Shown here: piece after piece, positions 34,741-43,001 of the stretch
Numbering within the stretch: position 1 is the stretch's first letter
Layout of the letters: the number at the start of each line of letters is the position of its first letter
Source of the DNA: an uncultured Nonlabens sp.
GTDB lineage: Bacteria > Bacteroidota > Bacteroidia > Flavobacteriales > Flavobacteriaceae
Direction of reading: 5' to 3'
Assembly: GCF_947495285.1 (NCBI RefSeq)
Contig: NZ_CANLXZ010000014.1
Coordinates: 1 to 64,000, forward strand
Length of the DNA: 64,000 nt
Notes under the pieces: model-generated
Told to the model about the DNA's origin: nothing
The model's database searches: none
Seen by the model: the letters and a program-made list of their open reading frames with translations, nothing else
Position numbers and translations under genes: made by a program

Positions 34741-35748
34741 ATGAGTGATGCTACAAAGATTATAGCCGATTTAAAACAAAAGCGATATGCTCCTGTATAC
34801 TTTTTATGCGGTAGCGAGCCCTATTTTATAGATCAAGTAAGTGATTATATAGAGGACCACGTATTAGACGAAGGTGAAAAAGGCTTTAATCAGACGGTTA
34901 TTTATGGTAAAGATTCTACCATGGCCGAGGTTTTAGAAAATGCAAAGCGTTTCCCTATGATGTCAGAGCATCAGGTCATTATAGTTAAAGAAGCACAGCA
35001 TTTAACTAAGCAACTAGCACAACTAGAAAGTTACATTGAGCAACCGCAAACGACTACTATTCTTGTTTTTGCTTATAAATACAAGACACCAGACGGACGC
35101 AGCAAGATTACAAAATTGCTTAAGAAACACGCAGTTTACATGGAAAGCAAACCTCTTTATGAAAATAAAGTACCTGCTTTTGTAACTGGTCGTTTAAAAG
35201 AAATGGGATATCAAATAGATCCTAATGCGACTAGAATGTTAGTCGAATTTCTAGGAACTGATCTAGGAAAAATAAATAACGAACTTTCTAAACTCGCGAT
35301 AGTACATTCTAAAGACCGACCTATTACACCACAAGTCATCGAGGACAACATAGGTATTTCTAAGGATTACAATAATTTTGAATTGCGCAAAGCCATGGGA
35401 ATGCGTGATGTGGTAAAGGTTCATAAAATTATCAACTATTTTGCAGATAACCCTAAGGATAATCCGCTGGTGCTGACTACCGCACAGTTGTACAGTTTTT
35501 TTACTCAGCTATTAAAGGTGCATACTATAAAGGACAAAAATCCACAAGCGGTAGCAAAGGCTGCTGGTGTGAATCCGTTTTTTGTTCAAGAAATTATCAC
35601 TGCTGCAAAGAATTACCCTATGAAATACTGCAGTCGCGCCATAAAACTAATTAGAGATATGGATGTAAAATCAAAAGGTGTAGGAACACATCAGGCAAAT
35701 CATCACGATTTATTAAAAGAAGCAATAGTAAATATTATGTCTAAATAA
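34741..35748 (+). CDS. holA: DNA polymerase III subunit delta
   Basis: A 335-residue clamp-loader delta subunit. The N-terminal block PVYFLCGSEPYFIDQVSDYI, the degenerate AAA+ domain, and the C-terminal collar with SKDYNNFELRKAMGMRD and LLTTAQLY-type segments match HolA. It opens the sliding clamp during replication. menA overlaps its stop by one base. The start ATG at 34741 gives the usual length. Confidence 0.93.
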   Translation: MSDATKIIADLKQKRYAPVYFLCGSEPYFIDQVSDYIEDHVLDEGEKGFNQTVIYGKDSTMAEVLENAKRFPMMSEHQVIIVKEAQHLTKQLAQLESYIEQPQTTTILVFAYKYKTPDGRSKITKLLKKHAVYMESKPLYENKVPAFVTGRLKEMGYQIDPNATRMLVEFLGTDLGKINNELSKLAIVHSKDRPITPQVIEDNIGISKDYNNFELRKAMGMRDVVKVHKIINYFADNPKDNPLVLTTAQLYSFFTQLLKVHTIKDKNPQAVAKAAGVNPFFVQEIITAAKNYPMKYCSRAIKLIRDMDVKSKGVGTHQANHHDLLKEAIVNIMSK

Positions 35749-36797
35749 TGGCGAGTACAAAATTAAAAGCCTGGATAAGCGCTGCGAGATTGAGGACCTT
35801 ACCATTGAGTATAAGTGGTATTCTTGTAGGAAGTGCGTTTGCTTATCAAAGGATAGATTATTGGAGTACTTATGCAGTGAGCTACCAGAATTCTAGCATT
35901 GAAAAAACTGGTTTAACAAAACTGATAGACGCTTTTAACTTTGAATTTAATTACATCATTCCAGTTCTAGCTTTAATAACCACTCTTGGATTCCAAGTCC
36001 TTTCTAATTTTGCAAACGATTATGGCGATGGTGTAAAAGGAACAGATAACGAAGACCGCATAGGACCTATGCGCGCTTTACAAAGCGGTATCATTTCTCC
36101 CAAAGAGATGAAACGAGCTATGGTAATAACTGCTGTTCTAACTTTAATAAGCGCCATATTTCTTATATATGTAAGCCTAGGAGTTGGAAAGTTATTAATC
36201 TCTCTATTCTTTTTAGTTTTAGGTATTGCCGCCATTTGGGCAGCGATTAAATATACCGTAGGCGATAACGCTTATGGCTATCGTGGTCTGGGCGATGTGT
36301 TTGTTTTTATATTTTTTGGCCCTGTAAGTGTTATGGGTATTTATTTTCTAATTACTAAGAGTCTAGACTGGGAAATGATTTTCCCTTCTATCACAGTGGG
36401 TTTACTAAGTGTTGCTGTCCTCAATCTCAATAACATGAGAGATATAGAGAGCGATAAGAAAGCTGGTAAGAATACGATTGTGGTAAAAATGGGACTTGCT
36501 AAGGCTAAGTTGTTGCATTATGCGTTTGTAATTTTAGCATTTATATGTGCAGTTTATATAACTGTTTATTCTTACAATATTCAAATTTTTGCAGCCGACA
36601 ACAACATGAAATGGAAACTAGCAAATGAAAATTATTATTTAATAGCTTTTTTACCACTTCTAGCTTTCATTCCTTTATTTATTCATTTATTTAAAGTAAA
36701 AAGAACAACTTCTCCTGCTCTACTCGATCCTGAGTTGAAGAAAGTAGCTCTTTCTACATTTTTGTTTGCGATTTTATGCATAGTAAGTTCACTATAA
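35748..36797 (+). CDS. menA: 1,4-dihydroxy-2-naphthoate polyprenyltransferase
   Basis: A 349-residue polytopic prenyltransferase of the UbiA superfamily that attaches the isoprenoid tail to DHNA, the membrane step of menaquinone synthesis. The first Asp-rich motif is NFANDYGDGVKGTDNEDR near residue 88, and the second is NNMRDIESDKKAGKNTI near residue 228. The N-terminus AWISAARLRTLPLSISGILV is typical of MenA. Its ATG shares a base with the holA stop. It lies 10 kb from menF, menI and menD. Confidence 0.95.
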   Translation: MASTKLKAWISAARLRTLPLSISGILVGSAFAYQRIDYWSTYAVSYQNSSIEKTGLTKLIDAFNFEFNYIIPVLALITTLGFQVLSNFANDYGDGVKGTDNEDRIGPMRALQSGIISPKEMKRAMVITAVLTLISAIFLIYVSLGVGKLLISLFFLVLGIAAIWAAIKYTVGDNAYGYRGLGDVFVFIFFGPVSVMGIYFLITKSLDWEMIFPSITVGLLSVAVLNLNNMRDIESDKKAGKNTIVVKMGLAKAKLLHYAFVILAFICAVYITVYSYNIQIFAADNNMKWKLANENYYLIAFLPLLAFIPLFIHLFKVKRTTSPALLDPELKKVALSTFLFAILCIVSSL

Positions 36798-36941
36798 TCA
36801 CAAAGCTTTAAGAGTGAATTAACGCTGTATTTTAACATATATAGCCTATTATTCCTATTAGAGCAGTTAAATAACCCACCTTAAATTTAAAATTTAAAAT
36901 AAAATTAACATTTACAATTCTCAGTATAATAGTATAAAAAC

Positions 36942-36967
36942 GTATCTTTAAGGAAATTAAAAAGATA
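36942..36967 (+). promoter_or_regulatory. -7-like box within a leader hairpin before the small conserved gene
   Basis: TATCTTTA (36943-36950) is promoter-like and is also one arm of an 8-bp inverted repeat, GTATCTTT/AAAGATAC (36942-36967). The arrangement could be an operator over the promoter. Confidence 0.35.
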
Positions 36968-37020
36968 CTTATTCAACAAAACTACTTTAACTAAAAATCT
37001 TGAAAATTATGGCTAGAGCT

Positions 37021-37206
37021 ATGTTTGAGTATACCAAAACAATACTCGAGAAAGTAAGTTTCAACCCAATTCTATTTTGCAAGGAATTACAAAAAGCAGT
37101 TGATCGTCTATTACCTTTTGAAATAGTAGAACTAGAAATCTGGATCAAACAGCTGGTATTACAAAATCCAGAGTTGCAAACTTGCGTACCTTTATTAAAG
37201 GAATAA
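37021..37206 (+). CDS. Small conserved flavobacterial protein, unknown function
   Basis: A 61-residue soluble, helical protein beginning MFEYTKTILEKVSFNPILF. I recall short proteins with a MFxYTKTILEKVSF opening as common in Flavobacteriaceae, with no known function. In-frame alternatives are ATG 37009 and TTG 37000; I prefer 37021 because it matches that opening. It has its own probable promoter and a strong terminator shared with oxyR. Confidence 0.6.
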   Translation: MFEYTKTILEKVSFNPILFCKELQKAVDRLLPFEIVELEIWIKQLVLQNPELQTCVPLLKE

Positions 37207-37226
37207 ACGATTATTTATTAAAACTT

Positions 37227-37272
37227 AAAAAGGCTAGATACTTCATATTTAGATGAATTATCTAGCCTTTAT
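37227..37272. terminator. Bidirectional terminator between the small gene and oxyR
   Basis: A 12-bp outer stem (AAAGGCTAGATA/TATCTAGCCTTT, 37229-37240 with 37259-37270) stacks on an inner 5-bp stem (TTCAT/ATGAA). A and T runs flank it for both strands. Confidence 0.9.
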
Positions 37273-37291
37273 TTATATTTTACATCGAGGT

Positions 37292-38230
37292 TTATTTACC
37301 AGATATAGGACTTACTATCTGCACGTTTTGAAAAGCAATAGCACCTTTAATAACTCCCGTTATTACATTCTGTAAGGCTTCTATAATCTGCATCTTCAAC
37401 TCGCTTTTATGAAAAATGAGACTCACCTCACGAGCAGGAGAAGGGTCTTCAAAAAATCTCAGGTTTTCCTTTTTATGCTCTGGTAAATCCATAGTATTAA
37501 GATACGGTAATAAGGTCATTCCTAAACCTTCATCAGCTAGTTTTATTAGGGTTTCAAAACTACCGCTCTCTAACATAAAACGCTCTCCATCTGTATCTCT
37601 AGAATTACGACATAAATTAAGAATACTGTCCTTAAAACAGTGCCCGTCTTCTAATAGAAGCAAGTCATCTACATTAATCTCGTCTACCTTAATTTTTGAT
37701 TTAGGCTTACCAGATAATCTAGGATCATATGCTACAAATGGTTCATAATAAAGAACTCTTTCTTTTATAAGGTCATTTTTTAAAGGAGTCGCAGCAATCG
37801 CAGCATCTATACTACCATCTAGCAGGCTATCCATAATACTCTCTGTAGTAAGCTCTTCTATGCGCAGTTTTACTTTAGGATATTTATTTACAAAATTAGC
37901 CAGAAACATAGGCAACAACGTAGGCATTACTGTAGGTATGACTCCTATTTTAAACTCGCCACCTATAAAACCCTTTTCTTGATCTACTATGTCTTGAATA
38001 CGGTCACTTTCATTAACTATATTACGCGCCTGGTTGACAATTTTCTTACCAGTTTCTGTAAGCTCGATAGGCTTTTTACTTCTATCAAATATTTGAACAT
38101 CCAGTTCATCTTCCAGCTTCTGTATTTGCATACTTAATGTAGGCTGTGTTACAAAAACCTTATCTGCTGCTTTAGTAAAATTTTGATATTGAGCAACAGC
38201 AAGAACATATTTTAACTGAGTGATGGTCAT
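37292..38230 (-). CDS. oxyR: Hydrogen peroxide-sensing LysR regulator OxyR
   Basis: A 312-residue LysR regulator. The DNA-binding HTH is LKYVLAVAQYQNFTKAADKV-FVTQPTLSMQ. The sensor loop reads EDGHCFKDSILNLC, with two Cys nine residues apart, as in E. coli OxyR Cys199 and Cys208, so the redox switch is intact. The frame opens at 38248, but a -7 box overlaps that codon, so translation starts at MTITQLKY (38230). tpx, a likely target, lies 0.7 kb away on the other strand. Confidence 0.94.
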   Translation of the reverse strand: MTITQLKYVLAVAQYQNFTKAADKVFVTQPTLSMQIQKLEDELDVQIFDRSKKPIELTETGKKIVNQARNIVNESDRIQDIVDQEKGFIGGEFKIGVIPTVMPTLLPMFLANFVNKYPKVKLRIEELTTESIMDSLLDGSIDAAIAATPLKNDLIKERVLYYEPFVAYDPRLSGKPKSKIKVDEINVDDLLLLEDGHCFKDSILNLCRNSRDTDGERFMLESGSFETLIKLADEGLGMTLLPYLNTMDLPEHKKENLRFFEDPSPAREVSLIFHKSELKMQIIEALQNVITGVIKGAIAFQNVQIVSPISGK

Positions 38231-38245
38231 GATAGATATTTTAAA

Positions 38246-38253
38246 CAAAAATA
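38246..38253 (-). promoter_or_regulatory. -7 box TATTTTTG of oxyR
   Basis: This is a perfect TAnnTTTG match 15 bases before the ATG at 38230. Confidence 0.55.
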
Positions 38254-38343
38254 AGTAATGTCATTTGATAAATCTATTACGATATCGATCTATTTTATTT
38301 AGCAAATCAACTTTGAGAATTATCTTTATGATGTAGGTTGTTC

Positions 38344-38359
38344 CGCTTTCGCAAAAGCG
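38344..38359. repeat. Dispersed palindrome copy between oxyR and cytochrome c
   Basis: CGCTTTCGCAAAAGCG has 15 of 16 core positions. The flanks GTTGTTC and AGACCAACAAC are themselves roughly inverted, so the dyad extends beyond the core. Confidence 0.9.
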
Positions 38360-38396
38360 AGACCAACAACAATAACCTTCTTAAATTCAGACCACT

Positions 38397-38849
38397 ATGT
38401 TTAAAGAATTATCAAGAACCCTAGCTACCATTTGTGCGCTCGTACTCGCCATGATCGTTGTGATATTTAGCACAGCATTTATTATATCTGGACAAGAACC
38501 TACTTATTCCACGCAAGAATCACAAGAACAGATTATAGATATAGTGCCTAAAACAGTTTTAACTGAACAACAAAAAAAAGGTAAATCGCTTTTTAATGCT
38601 AATTGTGCAGCATGTCATAAACTTTTAAAAAAAGCCATAGGACCAGCATTATACGGTGTGACAGATCGTTATGAAAAAGAATGGCTTTACAAATGGATTA
38701 CTAATAGCACAGGACTTATAAAATCTGGAGATGCACAAGCAGTTGCTTTATATAAGCAATACAATCAGACCAGTATGAATTCTTTTCCCCATCTAACTAC
38801 ACAAGATATAGATGCTATTCTAGATTATGTAGAATCTTCTAAGAATTAA
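38397..38849 (+). CDS. Membrane-anchored cytochrome c
   Basis: A 150-residue c-type cytochrome. An N-terminal membrane helix (residues about 8-32) appears to be an uncleaved anchor. The haem motif is NCAACHKLLKKAIGPALYGV near residue 71, and the distal Met is in QTSMNSFPHLT near residue 123. The layout resembles small monohaem cytochromes that feed terminal oxidases. It lies between oxyR and tpx but has its own upstream region. Confidence 0.88.
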   Translation: MFKELSRTLATICALVLAMIVVIFSTAFIISGQEPTYSTQESQEQIIDIVPKTVLTEQQKKGKSLFNANCAACHKLLKKAIGPALYGVTDRYEKEWLYKWITNSTGLIKSGDAQAVALYKQYNQTSMNSFPHLTTQDIDAILDYVESSKN

Positions 38850-38882
38850 CAAGACATTCATATAGCATAGTTAGGTAAATTG

Positions 38883-38890
38883 TAACTTTA
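38883..38890 (+). promoter_or_regulatory. -7-like box TAACTTTA of tpx
   Basis: TAACTTTA lies 25 bases before the tpx ATG. The match to TAnnTTTG is 5 of 6. Confidence 0.4.
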
Positions 38891-38915
38891 TCATCTTAAT
38901 TAATAAATAAAAAAC

Positions 38916-39416
38916 ATGGCAACTATTACTATAGGAGGCAGCGAGATTTCTACCAGTGGTTCACTACCAGAAGTAGGATCAAAAGCACCAAATTTTAAAC
39001 TTAAAAAGGCAGACCTATCTGAGGCTTCTTTAAATGATTATAAAGGAAAACGTGTGGTACTCAACATTTTCCCTAGTATAGATACTGACGTTTGTGCAAC
39101 ATCTGTAAAGAATTTTAATAAAAGAGCTACAGAGTTAGATAACACTGCGGTTTTATGTATTTCTAGAGATACACCTTTTGCACAAAAACGTTTTGCAAGT
39201 GATGAAGGACTAGAAAATGTAGAAAATTTAAGCGATGTATTAGACGGTGCATTTGGTAACGACTATGGACTTACTATGACTTCTGGACCACTTTCTGGTT
39301 TTCATTCTAGAGCAGTAGTTGTTCTTAATGAAGAAGGAAAAGTAATTTATAATGAACAAGTTCCTGAAATTGCAGACGAACCTAACTATCTTGCTGCGCT
39401 TAAAACATTATTATAA
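38916..39416 (+). CDS. tpx: Thiol peroxidase Tpx lacking the usual resolving cysteine
   Basis: A 166-residue atypical 2-Cys peroxiredoxin that reduces peroxides. The peroxidatic Cys60 lies in NIFPSIDTDVCATSVKNFN, and PLSGFHSRAVVVLNEEGKVI is the family C-terminal block. In E. coli Tpx the resolving residue is Cys95, within RFC. Here the matching position is Ala94 (FAQKRFASDEG). The only other cysteine is Cys81 in AVLCISRD, equivalent to the non-essential E. coli Cys82. The enzyme therefore either works as a 1-Cys peroxiredoxin or uses Cys81. dgkA follows with no gap. Confidence 0.94.
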   Translation: MATITIGGSEISTSGSLPEVGSKAPNFKLKKADLSEASLNDYKGKRVVLNIFPSIDTDVCATSVKNFNKRATELDNTAVLCISRDTPFAQKRFASDEGLENVENLSDVLDGAFGNDYGLTMTSGPLSGFHSRAVVVLNEEGKVIYNEQVPEIADEPNYLAALKTLL

Positions 39417-39794
39417 TTGAGTGCATCAAAATTTATTATCGGTAGATGTAAAGCCATAGGATATGCCCTAAAAGGCGCTGTTATCCTTATAAAAACAGAA
39501 GCCAGCATACAAGTACAAGCCGCAATAGCCATAATTATGACTATTGCTGGCTTTTATTTTAATATTACCGCGACCCAGTGGATTGCTCAAACCTTGTGTA
39601 TAGGACTTATTATGGGACTAGAAGGCATGAACACCACTGCAGAGGCTATTGCAGATTTTATTCATCCAGATTTTCATGAAAAAATAGGTCATATTAAGGA
39701 TATAGCCGCTGGTGCAGTAGTAATTACTGCCATCGCTTCTACCATTGTAGGCGGGATTATTTACATTCCTTACCTCGTTGCCTTGTTTAATTAA
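39417..39794 (+). CDS. dgkA: Diacylglycerol/undecaprenol kinase
   Basis: A 125-residue three-helix membrane kinase of the DgkA family, which phosphorylates diacylglycerol or undecaprenol. Conserved residues are in GRCKAIGYALKGAVILIKTE near residue 9 and in the active-site block GLEGMNTTAEAIADFIHPDF near residue 67. The only sensible start is a TTG immediately after the tpx stop, so translation is probably coupled to tpx. Gram-negative enzymes more often use diacylglycerol, but this sequence resembles the undecaprenol kinase type as well. Confidence 0.92.
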   Translation: MSASKFIIGRCKAIGYALKGAVILIKTEASIQVQAAIAIIMTIAGFYFNITATQWIAQTLCIGLIMGLEGMNTTAEAIADFIHPDFHEKIGHIKDIAAGAVVITAIASTIVGGIIYIPYLVALFN

Positions 39795-39870
39795 TAGCAG
39801 TTTTAAAAGGATAAATCACCACTGTTAACAATCAAGTTAAATGTGTTATACTATTACCGTGCAATATTCT

Positions 39871-39878
39871 TATTTTTG
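39871..39878 (+). promoter_or_regulatory. -7 box TATTTTTG of ftsK
   Basis: This is a perfect TAnnTTTG match 17 bases before the ftsK ATG. Confidence 0.55.
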
Positions 39879-39895
39879 CTCGTTCACTATCCTAC

Positions 39896-42346
39896 ATGGC
39901 TCGTAAAAAAACAACATCTAAGAAAACTACTGCAAAGGCAAGTAAACCATTCCAGCTACCTAATTTAAAGCTCAATAGATTACAAGAGGTAATCGCAGGG
40001 AGCGCACTAATAGTAGTAGGTTTATTACTGCTTTTTTCTTTTATGTCTTATTTATTCACTGGCGCACAAGATCAAAGTGTACTGGTAGAATTAGGTAGCC
40101 GTAGCACACAGACTAAGAACTGGATAAGCCAGTTAGGCGCATGGCTAGGACATACTTTTGTTTATAAAGGATTTGGTATCCCTTCATTTTCTATCTCAGT
40201 TCTAACCATAATCTCTGGAATATTTTTATTTGCAACTGGTGATAATGTGTTTTCGCTTTCGCGAAAGCGAATATCTAATCTATGGTTCTGGGGATTATTA
40301 TTAATGCTCTGGCTATCTATCTTTTTAGGGTTTTTTCACAATACTAGTGCGCTGCTAGGCGGTAAAGTAGGTTATGAATTAAATGATTTTTTACAAGACT
40401 ATTTAGGCTTATTAGGCGCTATTCTTGTGATGTTTTTTATAGCCATAGTTTATGTGGTTTTAAGACTTAAACTAACACCAGAATTAATATCTGCTTATTT
40501 TTCTAAAAAAGCTATTGAGGTTAAAGAAGGTTTTGAAAATATAGAAACTACAGACGAGGAAAGCGATTGGAAAAAAGCCACTATAGAGGGCGCTCCTACT
40601 CAAAAGGTAAATAATACCACCGGTCACCTGACAGAAGAGCCTAAAACTAATGCAAGCCTGTTAAGCAATGATATGCAGGTCACCGTGACAGAAGAAGAAA
40701 CTATCCCAGAACCTGTTGCAAAGAAGGTTGTCGCTCCTAAGGATGAGAATGACATAGGAATGGAAATCGAGCAAACGCTAGATGAGGAAGAGGTAATCGA
40801 TAATAAAGCAAATAAATTAGTAGAAGATTTTGGAGAATTTGATCCTACTTTAGAGTTAAGTAATTTCAGGTTTCCACCTCTAGATCTATTAAAGGATTAT
40901 ACTAAAGGTAAAACGATCACTATAAATGAGGAAGAGTTACAGGCTAATAAAGACCGCATTGTAGAAACTCTTAAGAATTATAAAATAGGTATTGCAAAAA
41001 TAAGTGCCACGGTAGGACCTACTGTCACCCTATATGAAATAGTACCTGAGGCAGGAATACGTATTTCAAAAATTAAAAACCTAGAAGATGATATCGCTTT
41101 ATCTCTAGCCGCATTAGGTATACGTATTATCGCCCCTATACCAGGAAAAGGAACAATAGGTATAGAGGTTCCTAACCAGAATCCGTCTATAGTATCGATG
41201 AGATCTGTGGTGGCATCTCCTAAGTTTCAAAATGCCGAGATGGAATTACCTATCGCATTTGGTAAAACTATATCTAACGAGACCTTTGTCGTGGACCTTG
41301 CAAAAATGCCTCACCTACTTATGGCTGGAGCAACAGGACAAGGTAAATCGGTTGGGCTAAATGCTATTCTTACCTCTCTACTATACTCTAAGCATCCTGC
41401 TGAGGTTAAATTTGTTCTAGTAGACCCTAAAAAGGTAGAACTTACTTTATTTAACAAAATAGAACGTCATTATCTAGCAAAATTGCCCGATAGTGAAGAC
41501 GCCATCATCACAGACAATTCTAAGGTGATTAACACCTTAAACAGTTTGTGTATCGAGATGGATCAACGATATGATATTCTTAAAGATGCCATGTGCCGTA
41601 ACTTAAAGGAATATAATGCAAAGTTTAAAGCTAGGAAGTTAAACCCTGCAAATGGTCACAAATTTCTACCTTATATAGTTCTGGTAGTAGATGAATTTGC
41701 CGATTTAATCATGACCGCAGGTAAAGAGGTAGAAACACCTATCGCTAGACTAGCACAACTAGCGCGTGCCATAGGTATTCACTTGATTATCGCAACACAG
41801 CGTCCATCTGTAAACGTTATTACCGGTATGATTAAGGCTAACTTCCCGGCGCGTATTTCTTTTAGGGTAATGCAAAAAGTCGATTCTCGTACCATTCTAG
41901 ATAGTGGTGGTGCAGACCAGTTAATAGGTCGTGGAGACATGCTTTATACCGCTGGAAACGAGTTAATACGTATACAATGCGCATTTGTTGACACACCAGA
42001 AGTAGAAAAAATAACCGACTTTATAGGTAATCAAAAAGCATATCCTGATGCACATATTTTACCAGAATATGTAGGTGAAGATGGTGGCACGAGTATTGAT
42101 AATAACATAGACGAGAGAGATGCTAAGTTTAGAGAAGCCGCTGAAATAATAGTTATTGCTCAACAAGGTAGTGCCTCTTTATTACAGCGCAAATTGAAAC
42201 TAGGTTACAATCGTGCTGGTAGAATTATAGACCAACTAGAAGCCGCTGGTATAGTAGGAGGATTTGAAGGCAGTAAAGCGAGACAGGTTTTAATACCAGA
42301 TCTCGCGTCTCTAGAAGTATTTTTAAACGAAGAACAAAACAAATAA
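39896..42346 (+). CDS. ftsK: DNA translocase FtsK
   Basis: An 816-residue FtsK/SpoIIIE translocase that clears chromosome ends through the division septum. Residues about 30-200 hold four membrane helices. A variable acidic linker follows to about 330, then the motor with Walker A MAGATGQGKSVGLNAIL near residue 479 and Walker B VLVVDEFADLIM. The C-terminal gamma winged helix that reads polarity sequences is present (SASLLQRKLKLGYNRAGRII). FSLSRKRIS near residue 120, in the membrane domain, is encoded by a perfect palindrome copy. lolA follows after 9 bases. Confidence 0.96.
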   Translation: MARKKTTSKKTTAKASKPFQLPNLKLNRLQEVIAGSALIVVGLLLLFSFMSYLFTGAQDQSVLVELGSRSTQTKNWISQLGAWLGHTFVYKGFGIPSFSISVLTIISGIFLFATGDNVFSLSRKRISNLWFWGLLLMLWLSIFLGFFHNTSALLGGKVGYELNDFLQDYLGLLGAILVMFFIAIVYVVLRLKLTPELISAYFSKKAIEVKEGFENIETTDEESDWKKATIEGAPTQKVNNTTGHLTEEPKTNASLLSNDMQVTVTEEETIPEPVAKKVVAPKDENDIGMEIEQTLDEEEVIDNKANKLVEDFGEFDPTLELSNFRFPPLDLLKDYTKGKTITINEEELQANKDRIVETLKNYKIGIAKISATVGPTVTLYEIVPEAGIRISKIKNLEDDIALSLAALGIRIIAPIPGKGTIGIEVPNQNPSIVSMRSVVASPKFQNAEMELPIAFGKTISNETFVVDLAKMPHLLMAGATGQGKSVGLNAILTSLLYSKHPAEVKFVLVDPKKVELTLFNKIERHYLAKLPDSEDAIITDNSKVINTLNSLCIEMDQRYDILKDAMCRNLKEYNAKFKARKLNPANGHKFLPYIVLVVDEFADLIMTAGKEVETPIARLAQLARAIGIHLIIATQRPSVNVITGMIKANFPARISFRVMQKVDSRTILDSGGADQLIGRGDMLYTAGNELIRIQCAFVDTPEVEKITDFIGNQKAYPDAHILPEYVGEDGGTSIDNNIDERDAKFREAAEIIVIAQQGSASLLQRKLKLGYNRAGRIIDQLEAAGIVGGFEGSKARQVLIPDLASLEVFLNEEQNK
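40254..40269. repeat. Dispersed palindrome copy (perfect) inside ftsK
   Basis: This is the exact 16-bp core, extended by T and A to 18 bp. It is read as SLSRKR in a loop between membrane helices of FtsK. Confidence 0.95.
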
Positions 42347-42355
42347 ATAAGTATA

Positions 42356-43000
42356 ATGAAAAATTATTTCCTTTCTATTTTTATGATTTTTGCTTTAGCG
42401 CAAACCGCAACAGCACAGGATACTAAAGCTGATAAATTATTAAGTGAAGTAGCAGAAAAATTCAAATCATACAAAAATGTATCATTTACCTATAAAGGTA
42501 ATTTTAAAAACTCTAAAACTAGCACAGATATGGATGTGCAAGGTGATGCAAAGCTAGTTGGAGAAAAGTATCATGTAAATTTTCTAGGCACTACGTATAT
42601 ATTTGATGGTACAAAGCAGTATGCTGTCAACACTGAAGATGAAGAAGTGACTATTTCTAAGGTAAGTAATGACGGGAATCAAATGATCACACCATCTAAC
42701 ATCCTTACTTTTTATGAAAAAGGATATTCTAAAAAATGGGACATCGTACAAAATGAAGGTGGTAGAAAAATACAATTCATAAAACTTACTCCTATAAAAT
42801 CAAATTCTGAATATAAGAACGTTTTGTTAGGTATAGATGTTAACACAAAACATATCTACAAAGCTATTATTACTGAAAACTCTGGAACGATAGCTACTTT
42901 TACATTAAAGTCTTTAAAGACTAATGAGCCTTTACCTAAGAATTCTTTTACCTTTGATAAAAATCAGTATAAAAACTGGTTGATTCAAGAGATGAACTAA
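42356..43000 (+). CDS. lolA: LolA-like outer membrane lipoprotein carrier
   Basis: A 214-residue periplasmic protein with the signal peptide MKNYFLSIFMIFALAQTATA, cleaved before QD. The fold-defining stretches AEKFKSYKNVSFTYKGNF and GDAKLVGEKYHVNFLGTTYI match the LolA beta-barrel that carries lipoproteins from the inner to the outer membrane. It sits between ftsK and lptF, one base before the lptF start, which is the usual Flavobacteriia arrangement. Confidence 0.9.
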   Translation: MKNYFLSIFMIFALAQTATAQDTKADKLLSEVAEKFKSYKNVSFTYKGNFKNSKTSTDMDVQGDAKLVGEKYHVNFLGTTYIFDGTKQYAVNTEDEEVTISKVSNDGNQMITPSNILTFYEKGYSKKWDIVQNEGGRKIQFIKLTPIKSNSEYKNVLLGIDVNTKHIYKAIITENSGTIATFTLKSLKTNEPLPKNSFTFDKNQYKNWLIQEMN

Positions 43001-43001
43001 A

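Noticed and set aside
38231..38300. Possible OxyR site in the oxyR upstream region (repeated ATCTAT/ATAGAT)
   Set aside because: The spacing does not fit the four-element OxyR consensus well, and the AT-rich composition makes such hexamers common.
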